A stretch of DNA of 8,753 nt from an uncultured Microcaldota archaeon (GCA_903920925.1 CAIXOA010000196.1:1-8753); one strand, 5' to 3'. Counted from the first letter of the stretch, positions 1 through 5,442 are shown. Notes: a model not told the origin generated them from the letters alone. Numbers and translations are program-made.

Positions 1-278
1 CCGACTACGGTTGGGAATAGTTCATGGAATATCTGCAATAACGCGGTGCTTTTTTGAATCTCTTTCTCCACGACCTTTATGCCAACCTTGCCTATGCTGA
101 TGTTCTCGGCAAGGCAAAGCCTTACGAGAGTGTAAGAATCCACCACTCGGCTTAACATTTTCTTGTCTTCTTCGGTTCTTGGTGTGAAACTCTCAAAATA
201 AGGAACGAGCGGCAGGTCGAGGAGCACGTTCGTATCCATGCTGATTGTATTTATTTTCCGCGGCTGGTCGAACTTCAT
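1..278 (-). CDS. PIN-domain protein, C-terminus outside window
   Basis: The 92 visible residues carry the PIN-fold hallmark MDTNVLLD at residues 14-21, where D15 would be the first metal-binding acid. A second acidic pair, E71 and E73 in KVVEKEIQK, sits where the next conserved acid of PIN nucleases is expected. PIN domains are Mg/Mn-dependent ribonucleases, often VapC-type toxins; in archaea some act in RNA processing instead. The start is the ATG at 278 and not the internal ATG at 239, because a TATA box (TTATAA, 302-307) lies 26 bases upstream, which implies a leaderless transcript. The 240 bases I counted (1-240) are about 47% GC, clearly below most neighbours, which hints at transfer. 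No antitoxin gene is visible upstream; one could lie beyond the left edge. Toxin versus housekeeping role is undecided. Confidence 0.8.
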   Translation of the reverse strand, partial: MKFDQPRKINTISMDTNVLLDLPLVPYFESFTPRTEEDKKMLSRVVDSYTLVRLCLAENISIGKVGIKVVEKEIQKSTALLQIFHELFPTVV

Positions 279-300
279 GAGATAAATTCCTAACATAGGA

Positions 301-308
301 TTTATAAG
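301..308 (-). promoter_or_regulatory. TATA box for PIN-domain gene
   Basis: On the minus strand this reads CTTATAAA. Its centre is 26.5 bases from the A of the ATG at 278, which matches the usual archaeal TATA-to-start distance, so transcription should begin at or next to the start codon. No Shine-Dalgarno sequence is needed or seen. Confidence 0.7.
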
Positions 309-329
309 TCAGACCAACCTTTGTTTCCA

Positions 330-947
330 CTAATCCTGTTCTTTCCTCTCGTCCGGGGCGCCGTAAATCATCTTCCTTCTCTCGCGCTTAACCTGCTTGC
401 CGCGGCGGGATTCGCGGCGCTGTGCGCTTTCGGCATACTCAAGGTAAGGGTCTTTTTCCATAGGCTGCGTTTCAACGGAAGGCCTGGCTTCCGGGCGGCT
501 TTCGGCTTCCGGTGCCGGATGGGGAATTCTCTCCGCCGCGGAAGGAACTGCTACCCCGACCGGAGACGGGCTCCAGTTGATGTACATGGGCTCCTTCACG
601 CCCTCGATGTCTATGAGCATCCATCTTTCCTTCACGAGGAGCTTCTTCTTCAGCACGGTGTATGCCGCCTCCATGGAAAGGGCGCGGGCGTTCGAGCTCA
701 CGACCAGAACCTTGTATTCCGCGGTGGTTGCGTTCATGTAGGTGATGGTGTCGAAAAAGTCCTTCCTTCCACCGAACTCTATCCTCAGGATGGCGGAGAT
801 TCTTTCTCCCTTGAAGAAAAGGGTTTTGTCCTCCCGCTTCACCTCAAAGCCCTTGGCTTTCGCTAATGATTCGTAGGAAGCGAGGAGGGACTCGAGGAGA
901 TCCTTATCCGGCTTCTTGATTTGGAGTATGTCTGTGAATATGCTCAC
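330..947 (-). CDS. Conserved-looking hypothetical protein with basic C-terminal tail
   Basis: I do not recognise this 205-residue protein. Residues 1-117 look like a compact alpha/beta domain: a helix rich in Leu and Lys (about 11-33), then alternating strands around FEVKRED, TLFFKG, AILRIEFGG and YKVLVVSS, a helix (89-103), and a last strand, WMLIDIEG. Residues about 126-165 are a Pro/Glu/Ser-rich linker. The tail (about 177-205) is strongly basic, with RRESRRGKQVKRERRK, and could contact nucleic acid or the ribosome. I chose the GTG at 947 over the upstream TTG at 971 because the TATA box at 972-977 is 27 bases before it, giving a leaderless start. The gene is divergent from the AMMECR1 operon and ends about 50 bases from the PIN gene start. 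The strand pattern loosely recalls restriction-endonuclease-like folds, but I see no clear catalytic motif. Confidence 0.75.
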   Translation of the reverse strand: MSIFTDILQIKKPDKDLLESLLASYESLAKAKGFEVKREDKTLFFKGERISAILRIEFGGRKDFFDTITYMNATTAEYKVLVVSSNARALSMEAAYTVLKKKLLVKERWMLIDIEGVKEPMYINWSPSPVGVAVPSAAERIPHPAPEAESRPEARPSVETQPMEKDPYLEYAESAQRRESRRGKQVKRERRKMIYGAPDERKEQD

Positions 948-971
948 AGTGGCATATTGGCCAGCTAGCAA

Positions 972-977
972 TTATAA
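972..977. promoter_or_regulatory. Symmetric TATA box shared by two divergent genes
   Basis: TTATAA is its own reverse complement. Its midpoint (974.5) is 26.5 bases from the plus-strand ATG at 1001 and 27.5 bases from the minus-strand GTG at 947. Both distances fit leaderless archaeal transcription, and I see no other TATA-like element at the right distance for either gene. The flanks differ (GGTTTAG to the right, GCTAGC to the left), so one direction may be stronger. Confidence 0.65.
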
Positions 978-1000
978 AGGTTTAGACGGAAAACAGGCGT

Positions 1001-1564
1001 ATGGGGTTCTCCGGGGAACAACGCAAAAAGCTTCTTCTCATTGCGCGGAAGGCAATAGAGTATTATGCGGAAAAAGGCGAGGAGCCCGGCGCACTGAAGG
1101 AAGTGGATATCGGCGAGTTTGGCATGGCGCGTGGAGTTTTTGTTACGTTGAAGGAGAACGGGGAACTGCGCGGATGCATAGGCTTTCCATTGCCGATAAT
1201 GCCCCTTGGAAAAGCGATTGTGAAAGCGGCGATTGCCGCGGCTTTTGAGGACCCGAGGTTTTCTTCCGTTCGGAAAGAGGAGATAAAAAATCTGGAGATG
1301 GAGATTAGCGTGCTCACCGTTCCCGAGCTTGTGAAGGCCTCGAAGCCCGAGGAATACCTGAAGAAGGTGAAAATCGGGCGTGACGGCCTCATAATAGATC
1401 ATATGGGATACTCGGGGCTCCTTTTGCCCCAGGTGCCCGTTGAAGAGAAGTGGACCGTGGAGGAATACCTCGATTACCTCTGCATGAAGGCGGGGCTCCC
1501 CCAGAAGACGTGGAGGGAGAGGCCCGTGGTGATAAAAGCCTTCCAGGCCGAGATAATCCATTAG
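1001..1564 (+). CDS. AMMECR1-domain protein
   Basis: This 187-residue protein covers one full AMMECR1 domain, close to the usual length of stand-alone archaeal members. The family signature LRGCIG is at 56-61, within GELRGCIGFPLP. Other typical blocks are EISVLT (101-106), GRDGLII (126-132), GLLLPQVP (139-146), and the C-terminal W151...YLDYLCMKAGLP...W171. The molecular function of the family is not established; in bacteria and archaea the domain is found with Memo and radical-SAM partners, none of which is visible here. The cysteine in the signature (C59) is present. The ATG at 1001 lies 26 bases after the TATA box, so it is probably leaderless. It is the first gene of an apparent operon with a DNA-binding-like protein (9-base gap) and an HD phosphohydrolase. 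Confidence 0.93.
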   Translation: MGFSGEQRKKLLLIARKAIEYYAEKGEEPGALKEVDIGEFGMARGVFVTLKENGELRGCIGFPLPIMPLGKAIVKAAIAAAFEDPRFSSVRKEEIKNLEMEISVLTVPELVKASKPEEYLKKVKIGRDGLIIDHMGYSGLLLPQVPVEEKWTVEEYLDYLCMKAGLPQKTWRERPVVIKAFQAEIIH

Positions 1565-1573
1565 GTAATTTTC

Positions 1574-2365
1574 ATGAGGATCAAGACGATACAGAAGGAA
1601 AGCGGGACCTACGTCCGCCTGCCGGACGATTTCAGGAAGGCGGAGGATCTGGAGCTCTTCATGCTCCGGGACGGCTACTATTTGCTCTCCCTTCCGCTCG
1701 GCGCCGCCGTGAAAACAAGGATGGATGGAAAGGGGGCCGCGGAGCCGGAAGCGAAGGCAAAGGCTCCGGAACCTGCGGTTGCGGAGGAGGACGCGAAGGG
1801 CCTCACCCAATCCGAGAACAGGGTGCTGGAGAAGCTTGCCTCCATACGGTTCGAAAAGAGGACGGGCACATCCATAAGGGAGGATTTCAGCAGGCAGGAC
1901 AGGGAGGCGCTCCTTTCCCTGGAGAAGAAGGGCGCGGTCACTGTCATAAAGAGCAAGAAATACCCTGACGGCGTATACAACATACAGAGCGAGTTCTATC
2001 CCTCGCCGAAAAAGGATGCGGGGCCCGAGAAGAGCGCTTCTGAATTGGAGAGGCAGCTTTTCCGGGACGGCTACATAATACTCCAGGACTCCAACGCCGC
2101 GCAGAGGCTCTCGGAAGTGCTGCAGAAGCAGAAGAACGCGATTACGGGCGTGAAGGGCTTTGATGGAAAATATTATGTTGTAACGCGGGCGCACATGGAG
2201 CGCGTGCGGAAGGTGCTCGCGCACTGGCGCGGGGACTACGTGGACCCAAGGGCGCTTGCGGCCAAATTCGGCATCCACCCGGACGCGGTGAAGGCGGTGC
2301 TGAAAATCCTTGCGGAAGGGGGCGAATACACCGAGAAGGGGGAGGTTTTCATAAAGGTGGAATGA
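1574..2365 (+). CDS. Predicted DNA-binding protein, winged-helix domains
   Basis: I do not recognise a named family for this 263-residue protein. Residues 1-42 resemble an AbrB-like strand-rich segment (SGTYVRLP, then LRDGYYLLSLP). Residues about 45-75 form an Ala/Lys/Glu/Pro linker. Residues about 76-137 look like a winged helix, with LTQSENRVLEKLAS, a second helix in SRQDREALLSLEKKG, and a wing AVTVIKSKKYPDGVY. A middle domain spans about 155-218, and a last small helix-turn-helix spans about 222-263 (DPRALAAKFGIHPDAVKAVL, then a short wing). LRDGYYLLS near residue 31 and FRDGYIILQ near 163 look alike, suggesting an internal repeat. A weak AGGT at 1563-1566 precedes the ATG. The gene sits 9 bases after the AMMECR1 gene and touches the HD gene, so co-transcription is likely. 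A regulator or a nucleoid-type protein is an inference only. Confidence 0.82.
   Translation: MRIKTIQKESGTYVRLPDDFRKAEDLELFMLRDGYYLLSLPLGAAVKTRMDGKGAAEPEAKAKAPEPAVAEEDAKGLTQSENRVLEKLASIRFEKRTGTSIREDFSRQDREALLSLEKKGAVTVIKSKKYPDGVYNIQSEFYPSPKKDAGPEKSASELERQLFRDGYIILQDSNAAQRLSEVLQKQKNAITGVKGFDGKYYVVTRAHMERVRKVLAHWRGDYVDPRALAAKFGIHPDAVKAVLKILAEGGEYTEKGEVFIKVE
2355..2360 (+). promoter_or_regulatory. Shine-Dalgarno sequence that sets the HD gene start
   Basis: AGGTGG lies inside the last codons of the upstream gene and 5 bases before the GTG at 2366. It matches the anti-Shine-Dalgarno end of archaeal 16S rRNA. It supports GTG as the start and coupled translation of the two genes. Confidence 0.65.
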
Positions 2366-3481
2366 GTGGCTGCGATAAGGGATGCGATTCACGGGAACAT
2401 CACGCTGAACGGGCTGGAGGAGAGGATAATAGACAGCGCGGAATTCCAGAGGCTCCGCAGGATAAAGCAGCTCGCGCTCACATACATGGTTTATCCCGGG
2501 GCGGTGCACACGCGGTTCGAGCATTCTTTGGGGACCATGCACCTCGCCTCCTCCATCTGCGATGTGCTCGGGATTGAGGGGGATGAAAAGGAGAAAATCA
2601 GGCTCCGTGCGCTCCTCCACGACCTGGGGCATGTCGCATTCTCGCACGAGAGCGAGTATGTGCTGCACGAAGTGCTCGGAGACCATGAAAAGGTCGGGGA
2701 GAGGAAAATAATGGGCGGGGAGCTGGGGAAGATGATCGGGGAAAATTATCCGGCCGGGGAAATATTCTCGAAGAAAGGCGGAATAGGGGGCGAAATAATC
2801 TCCTGCGACATCGGCGCGGACAGGATGGATTACCTGAAGAGGGACGCGCACCACATAGGGGTTGCATACGGGATAATCGACACCGACAGGGTTATCCACA
2901 CGATGGCGGACGGGAACGGGAAGATATGCATAGAGCGCGGCGGGCTGGAGGCCGCGGAATCGCTTTTGATCGGGAGGTTCCTCATGTTCTCGACGGTGTA
3001 CCTGCACAAGACCGTGCGCATAGCGTCCGCGATGCTAAACCGCGCCATAAGGCGGGCGGTGGATTCCGGGGCGCTCAGGCACGAGGATTTCCTGGACGCG
3101 GGGGACGAGGAGATATTGCTTTCCCTGCGGGGAATTAAGGAGAGCGCGGAATATGCGGGCGCGATAATCAACAGGCGGTTCTACAAGCAGGCGTTCGTGG
3201 CGAGCGACCTCCATCCGCTTCTGGAAAACCCCGCGCATGCCGAGGAGGAGCTTTCCAAAAAGTGCGGCTGCGACATAATGATAGGGATGCCCAACATCCC
3301 GGCACAGCCCTCGGGGTTCATGGTGAGGGGAAAGGACGGGATGGCCAGCATATTCGAGGCTTCGGAGCTGGTCTCGGCGCTGCTCGCAGCGGAGGAGAGG
3401 AGGAGGAACGCCATAATCGCATGCCCGGAAAAGTACCGGGAAGAAGTGGGAAAGAAGGCGGAAAAATACTTCTCCAAGTAG
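2366..3481 (+). CDS. HD-domain phosphohydrolase, SAMHD1/dGTPase-like (COG1078 type)
   Basis: This 371-residue protein begins with DAIHGNITL and EFQRLRRIKQL, typical of the COG1078 group. Metal ligands of the HD fold are all visible: H53 in RFEHSLG, H85-D86 in LLHDLGH, and D152 in GADRMDYLKRD. Against human SAMHD1 these line up with H167, H206/D207 and D311; R50, H89, H94, H107, Y156 and D160 also match active-site residues (R164, H210, H215, H233, Y315, D319). The family hydrolyses nucleotides, often dNTPs to nucleoside and triphosphate, but the substrate of this protein is unknown. There is no SAM domain or obvious allosteric extension. GTG is the start: its codon directly follows the TGA of the upstream gene and an AGGTGG site lies 5 bases before it. 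It is third in the AMMECR1 operon, and its stop lies 2 bases from the convergent Sec61-beta stop. Confidence 0.93.
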   Translation: MAAIRDAIHGNITLNGLEERIIDSAEFQRLRRIKQLALTYMVYPGAVHTRFEHSLGTMHLASSICDVLGIEGDEKEKIRLRALLHDLGHVAFSHESEYVLHEVLGDHEKVGERKIMGGELGKMIGENYPAGEIFSKKGGIGGEIISCDIGADRMDYLKRDAHHIGVAYGIIDTDRVIHTMADGNGKICIERGGLEAAESLLIGRFLMFSTVYLHKTVRIASAMLNRAIRRAVDSGALRHEDFLDAGDEEILLSLRGIKESAEYAGAIINRRFYKQAFVASDLHPLLENPAHAEEELSKKCGCDIMIGMPNIPAQPSGFMVRGKDGMASIFEASELVSALLAAEERRRNAIIACPEKYREEVGKKAEKYFSK

Positions 3482-3483
3482 GG

Positions 3484-3651
3484 CTACTGGATCAGGTAGC
3501 CTGCTATCTGTATCACGGCCACGAGGATGGCGACCGCGATTATGAAGGAGCGCGGGTCCATCTTGATGCCGCTCAGTTCCATGTCCGAGCTCAGCCCGAC
3601 TATCCCGGCCGAGGTCATGGGCATGGAAAGGTTTGTCCTCTTTAGGCTCAT
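3484..3651 (-). CDS. Sec61-beta subunit of the preprotein translocase (archaeal SecG)
   Basis: This 55-residue protein is short enough to be missed by length cut-offs. It has the archaeal Sec61-beta layout: a short polar, basic N-terminus, the block MPMTSAGIVG (10-19), a KMDPRS-type stretch just before the membrane (30-35), and one C-terminal transmembrane helix (about 36-54, FIIAVAILVAVIQIAGYLI). Sec61-beta is the small tail-anchored subunit of the SecYE-beta channel in the cytoplasmic membrane; it is non-essential in many systems but helps the channel work. The ATG at 3651 lies about 26 bases from the TATA region at 3675-3681, so the transcript should be leaderless. Its stop is 2 bases from that of the HD gene. 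Divergent to it is a two-helix membrane protein that shares the promoter region. Downstream in-frame ATGs at residues 10 and 12 are possible but fit the promoter less well. Confidence 0.85.
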   Translation of the reverse strand: MSLKRTNLSMPMTSAGIVGLSSDMELSGIKMDPRSFIIAVAILVAVIQIAGYLIQ

Positions 3652-3674
3652 GGGATAGATTAGGGTGGGAAAGG

Positions 3675-3681
3675 TTAAAAA
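3675..3681. promoter_or_regulatory. Shared TATA region between Sec61-beta and membrane-protein genes
   Basis: The plus strand reads GGTTAAAAAGCC and the minus strand GGCTTTTTAACC. The midpoint of the A/T block (3678) is exactly 27 bases from the minus-strand ATG at 3651 and from the plus-strand ATG at 3705. This is the same geometry as at 972-977 and implies leaderless transcripts both ways from one TBP-binding region. Confidence 0.6.
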
Positions 3682-3704
3682 GCCTTGAGAGCGCCAATCC
3701 GCCC

Positions 3705-4430
3705 ATGGAAGTGGGCAAGGCAGTCGGGGAGAAGAAGCCGTCTTCCATACTCAGCCTCATACACATGGGGCTGGATTCCTACGATGACATATTTTCGGAT
3801 TTCGACCCCTCCCCCTATTCCGAAAGGCTCCTCTCCGAGGACTTCATATCGGAGGCGAAGAGGAGGTACGCGGAAACGAAAAAGGGCGGGCTTGAGCTGA
3901 GGTTCTCCCTGCCCGGGAAGCTCCGCTCCCAGAAGACCGAGGCCCTCATCAAGAGGAGGCTCAAGCAGTATTTCCAGATGAAGGTGAAGGATTCTGAGGA
4001 CGAGATAGGGAAGAGCAGGGCCAGGGGCGCGATGTATTTCGCCGCGGGGTTCATCGTGCTGCTTTCCGTAGCCTTGGTGCCCGGGGTGGAGGCGCTGAGG
4101 GGCGCCTCGCATTTCCTTGAGATACTTCTCGTGCCAATAGGATGGTTCGGGATGTTTGACGGCGTCGAGCTTCTCATTGAGGCCCCGCGGAAATTCGAGA
4201 AGGAGATAAACTTCAACAGGAAGCTCTCCGAGGCAAATTACACCTTCTTCAGCGAGGAGGAGCTGGTCAGGACGCTGGAGGAGGGGGAGGCCGGAAAGAG
4301 GGGATGGGCGCCCCACACCGCGAAGTTCATCGATGCGGCGGAAAAGGCCGCCTCGCAAACGGAGTGGAAGGAGATGCCGCTTGAGGGCATAGTAAGGAAG
4401 GCCAGGGCGGAGAAGGAGGAGAAAAAATAG
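3705..4430 (+). CDS. Two-helix membrane protein of unknown function
   Basis: The 241 residues split into a cytosolic-looking N-terminal part (1-107), two transmembrane segments (about 108-126, GAMYFAAGFIVLLSVALVP; and about 135-157, with FLEILLVPIGWFGMFDGVELL), and a charged C-terminal part ending in Lys/Glu repeats. The N-terminal sequence YSERLLSEDFISEAKRR followed by LELRFSLPG, and the WFGMFDGVE block in the second helix, resemble from memory a widespread uncharacterised family of bacterial and archaeal membrane proteins; I can give no function. A longer frame opens further upstream, at 3633, but it would overlap the Sec61-beta gene and ignore the promoter; the ATG at 3705 is 27 bases from the TATA region. 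The PAC2 gene follows 35 bases after its stop, with its own TATA box. Confidence 0.82.
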   Translation: MEVGKAVGEKKPSSILSLIHMGLDSYDDIFSDFDPSPYSERLLSEDFISEAKRRYAETKKGGLELRFSLPGKLRSQKTEALIKRRLKQYFQMKVKDSEDEIGKSRARGAMYFAAGFIVLLSVALVPGVEALRGASHFLEILLVPIGWFGMFDGVELLIEAPRKFEKEINFNRKLSEANYTFFSEEELVRTLEEGEAGKRGWAPHTAKFIDAAEKAASQTEWKEMPLEGIVRKARAEKEEKK

Positions 4431-4435
4431 CAACC

Positions 4436-4442
4436 TTTTAAA
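4436..4442 (+). promoter_or_regulatory. TATA box for PAC2-family gene
   Basis: TTTTAAA lies directly after the stop of the membrane-protein gene. Its centre is about 27 bases before the ATG at 4466 and only 17 bases before the ATG at 4457, so it favours the later start. A purine-rich AGGGGGAG at 4447-4454 is too close to 4457 and rather far from 4466 to act as a good Shine-Dalgarno site. Confidence 0.55.
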
Positions 4443-4465
4443 CAAGAGGGGGAGAAATGGGCGCC

Positions 4466-5182
4466 ATGATGAAGATAGAGTTCAGGAAGCTCAAGCCGCT
4501 GAGGGCAAAAAACGCGACCGTCATCGTCGGCTTCCCGACCTCGGGGCTCGTTGGGAGCATAGCCGCTTCTTATCTCACCAGCAAATTGGACATGGATTTC
4601 GTGGGCTATTATACGAGCGAGAAAATACCACCTGTCACCGCGATACACGACTACAAGCCGCTTCCGCCCATAAGGGTCTATGCGTCCGAGGAGAAGCACC
4701 TTATCGTAATATTGTCGGAGATAGTGGTGCCCATTTCGATATCAATGGAGATGGCGAAGCACATCGCGGACATGGCGGAAAAGGTCAATTCGCCGATGGT
4801 GATCACGCTCGGCGGGATTTCCCAGAACGAGGAGGAGCACTCTGTTTATGCTATTTCCACGGACAGCAAACTGGCCGAGGACCTTGTCAGGAGAAAGCTG
4901 GTCAAGAAGGTAAAGGAGGGGGCGACGACGGGCGTTGTCGGGCTGCTCCTTTTCCCGGACATCGTGAAGCAGCCGGTGCTCGCGCTCCTGGGGGAGGCGG
5001 AGACCGAGAGGCCGGACCCCGGGGCGGCGGTGGACGTGCTGCGCGTGCTTTCCAAGATAATAGAAGTGCCTATAGATACGGAGGAGCTGGAGAAGGAGGC
5101 GGAACTCCTCGCGCAGGCTGCGAGCGAATCCGTGATAAGCTCCAAATTGCTGAAGAGGAAATTGGGCTCCATGTACGGATAA
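4466..5182 (+). CDS. PAC2-family protein (proteasome assembly chaperone-like)
   Basis: The 238 residues fit the archaeal PAC2 family (about 230-260 residues). Recognisable blocks are ATVIVGFPTSGLVGSIAASYL (17-37), with the Gly-rich loop after the first strand, then YYTSEKIPPVTAIHD (48-62), LIVILSEIVVP (79-89), PMVITLGGIS (110-119) and GVVGLLLFPDI (156-166). The C-terminal part (about 203-233) is helical and charged. Eukaryotic PAC2 helps assemble 20S proteasome alpha rings; for archaeal homologues that role is assumed by homology and is not settled. Three ATGs lie at 4457, 4466 and 4469; the TATA spacing favours 4466. No proteasome genes are in view. A structured repeat element starts 26 bases after the stop codon and could be its 3' untranslated region. 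Confidence 0.9.
   Translation: MMKIEFRKLKPLRAKNATVIVGFPTSGLVGSIAASYLTSKLDMDFVGYYTSEKIPPVTAIHDYKPLPPIRVYASEEKHLIVILSEIVVPISISMEMAKHIADMAEKVNSPMVITLGGISQNEEEHSVYAISTDSKLAEDLVRRKLVKKVKEGATTGVVGLLLFPDIVKQPVLALLGEAETERPDPGAAVDVLRVLSKIIEVPIDTEELEKEAELLAQAASESVISSKLLKRKLGSMYG
5173..5182 (+). repeat. Left copy of a 10-base direct repeat, GTACGGATAA
   Basis: This copy ends in the PAC2 stop codon. An identical copy lies at 5387-5396, immediately upstream of the tRNA-Leu gene. Together they bracket the repeat element, hairpin and tRNA. Confidence 0.6.
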
Positions 5183-5192
5183 TCACATTCTT

Positions 5193-5204
5193 ATTTCCTA
5201 ATCC
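5193..5204 (+). repeat. Left arm of a 12-base perfect inverted repeat, ATTTCCTAATCC
   Basis: Its exact reverse complement, GGATTAGGAAAT, is at 5403-5414. The two arms enclose a segment that holds one structured repeat element and the tRNA-Leu gene. The right arm overlaps the tRNA TATA box. Confidence 0.6.
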
Positions 5205-5207
5205 GCT

Positions 5208-5296
5208 GCGTAAGGAGTGCGTTCAAAGAGTTTCAAAGTGAAGTGCGGGGGGTTATGATTACCCTAAAGAGAAGGGGGGTGTCCCCCCTTCCTCTT
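5208..5296 (+). ncRNA. Candidate structured RNA element, copy 1
   Basis: The first 38 bases (5208-5245) match 8048-8085 at 34 positions, including GCGTAAGGAGT, CAAAGAGTT and CAAAGTGAAGTG. A small stem follows, GGGT (5250-5253) with ACCC (5261-5264) around a 7-base loop, then AAAGAG, then a strong hairpin: AAGAG-AAGGGGGG (5267-5279), loop TGT, CCCCCCTT-C-CTCTT (5283-5296), 13 pairs with one bulged C. The other copy keeps the order of head, 7-base-loop hairpin and AAAGAG, with a different stem sequence. No clear TATA box lies upstream, so this copy may be the 3' untranslated region of the PAC2 transcript. The strand is inferred. On the minus strand the hairpin would follow the tRNA directly. 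I do not recognise a known RNA family. Confidence 0.45.
5267..5296. terminator. Strong hairpin between PAC2 region and tRNA-Leu 3' end
   Basis: Thirteen base pairs with a 3-base loop and one bulge. Read on the minus strand it begins 4 bases after the tRNA end and runs into CTTCTCTTTAGG, so it may end the tRNA transcript. Read on the plus strand it could end the PAC2 or repeat-element transcript. The U-tract is weak in both directions. Confidence 0.4.
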
Positions 5297-5299
5297 GGA

Positions 5300-5386
5300 T
5301 GCAGGGGGCAGGATTTGAACCTGCGGAGACCCTAAGGTCACAGGATCTTAAGTCCTGCGCAGTTGGCCGGGCTTTGCTACCCCTGC
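5300..5386 (-). tRNA. tRNA-Leu, anticodon UAA
   Basis: The 87-base minus-strand sequence folds as a class II tRNA. The acceptor GCAGGGG pairs with CCCCTGC, followed by discriminator A; a 3-pair D stem (GCA/TGC) closes a loop with GG. The anticodon stem CAGGA/TCCTG holds the loop CTTAAGA with anticodon TAA (5348-5350). The long variable arm pairs GACC with GGTC, and the T arm is GCAGG-TTCAAAT-CCTGC. The anticodon, long arm and discriminator A fit leucine. CCA is not encoded and there is no intron. Confidence 0.96.
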
Positions 5387-5396
5387 GTACGGATAA
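5387..5396 (+). repeat. Right copy of the 10-base direct repeat, GTACGGATAA
   Basis: Identical to 5173-5182. It lies directly against the 5' end of the tRNA gene, between the tRNA and its TATA box. Confidence 0.55.
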
Positions 5397-5402
5397 AGAG
5401 GG

Positions 5403-5414
5403 GGATTAGGAAAT
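5403..5414 (-). repeat. Right arm of the 12-base inverted repeat
   Basis: GGATTAGGAAAT, the exact reverse complement of 5193-5204. It shares its last bases with the A/T block that forms the tRNA promoter. Confidence 0.6.
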
Positions 5415-5419
5415 TTAAA
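5411..5419 (-). promoter_or_regulatory. TATA box for tRNA-Leu
   Basis: The minus strand reads TTTAAATTT, centred near 5415, about 29 bases before the first tRNA base at 5386. Transcription would start a few bases upstream of the mature end, leaving a short leader for RNase P to remove. Confidence 0.6.
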
Positions 5420-5442
5420 CCTGCCCCTAAGTGTGGATGAAA

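Noticed and set aside
965..3007. 680-residue open frame on the minus strand opposite the AMMECR1, winged-helix and HD genes
   Set aside because: It runs antisense to three well-supported genes, is rich in Arg/Leu/Pro/His as expected for a high-GC shadow frame, and has no recognisable domain.
3035..4445. Long minus-strand frames (243 and 256 residues) opposite the HD and membrane-protein genes
   Set aside because: Composition is typical of shadows, and they overlap Sec61-beta and genes with clear domains or promoters.
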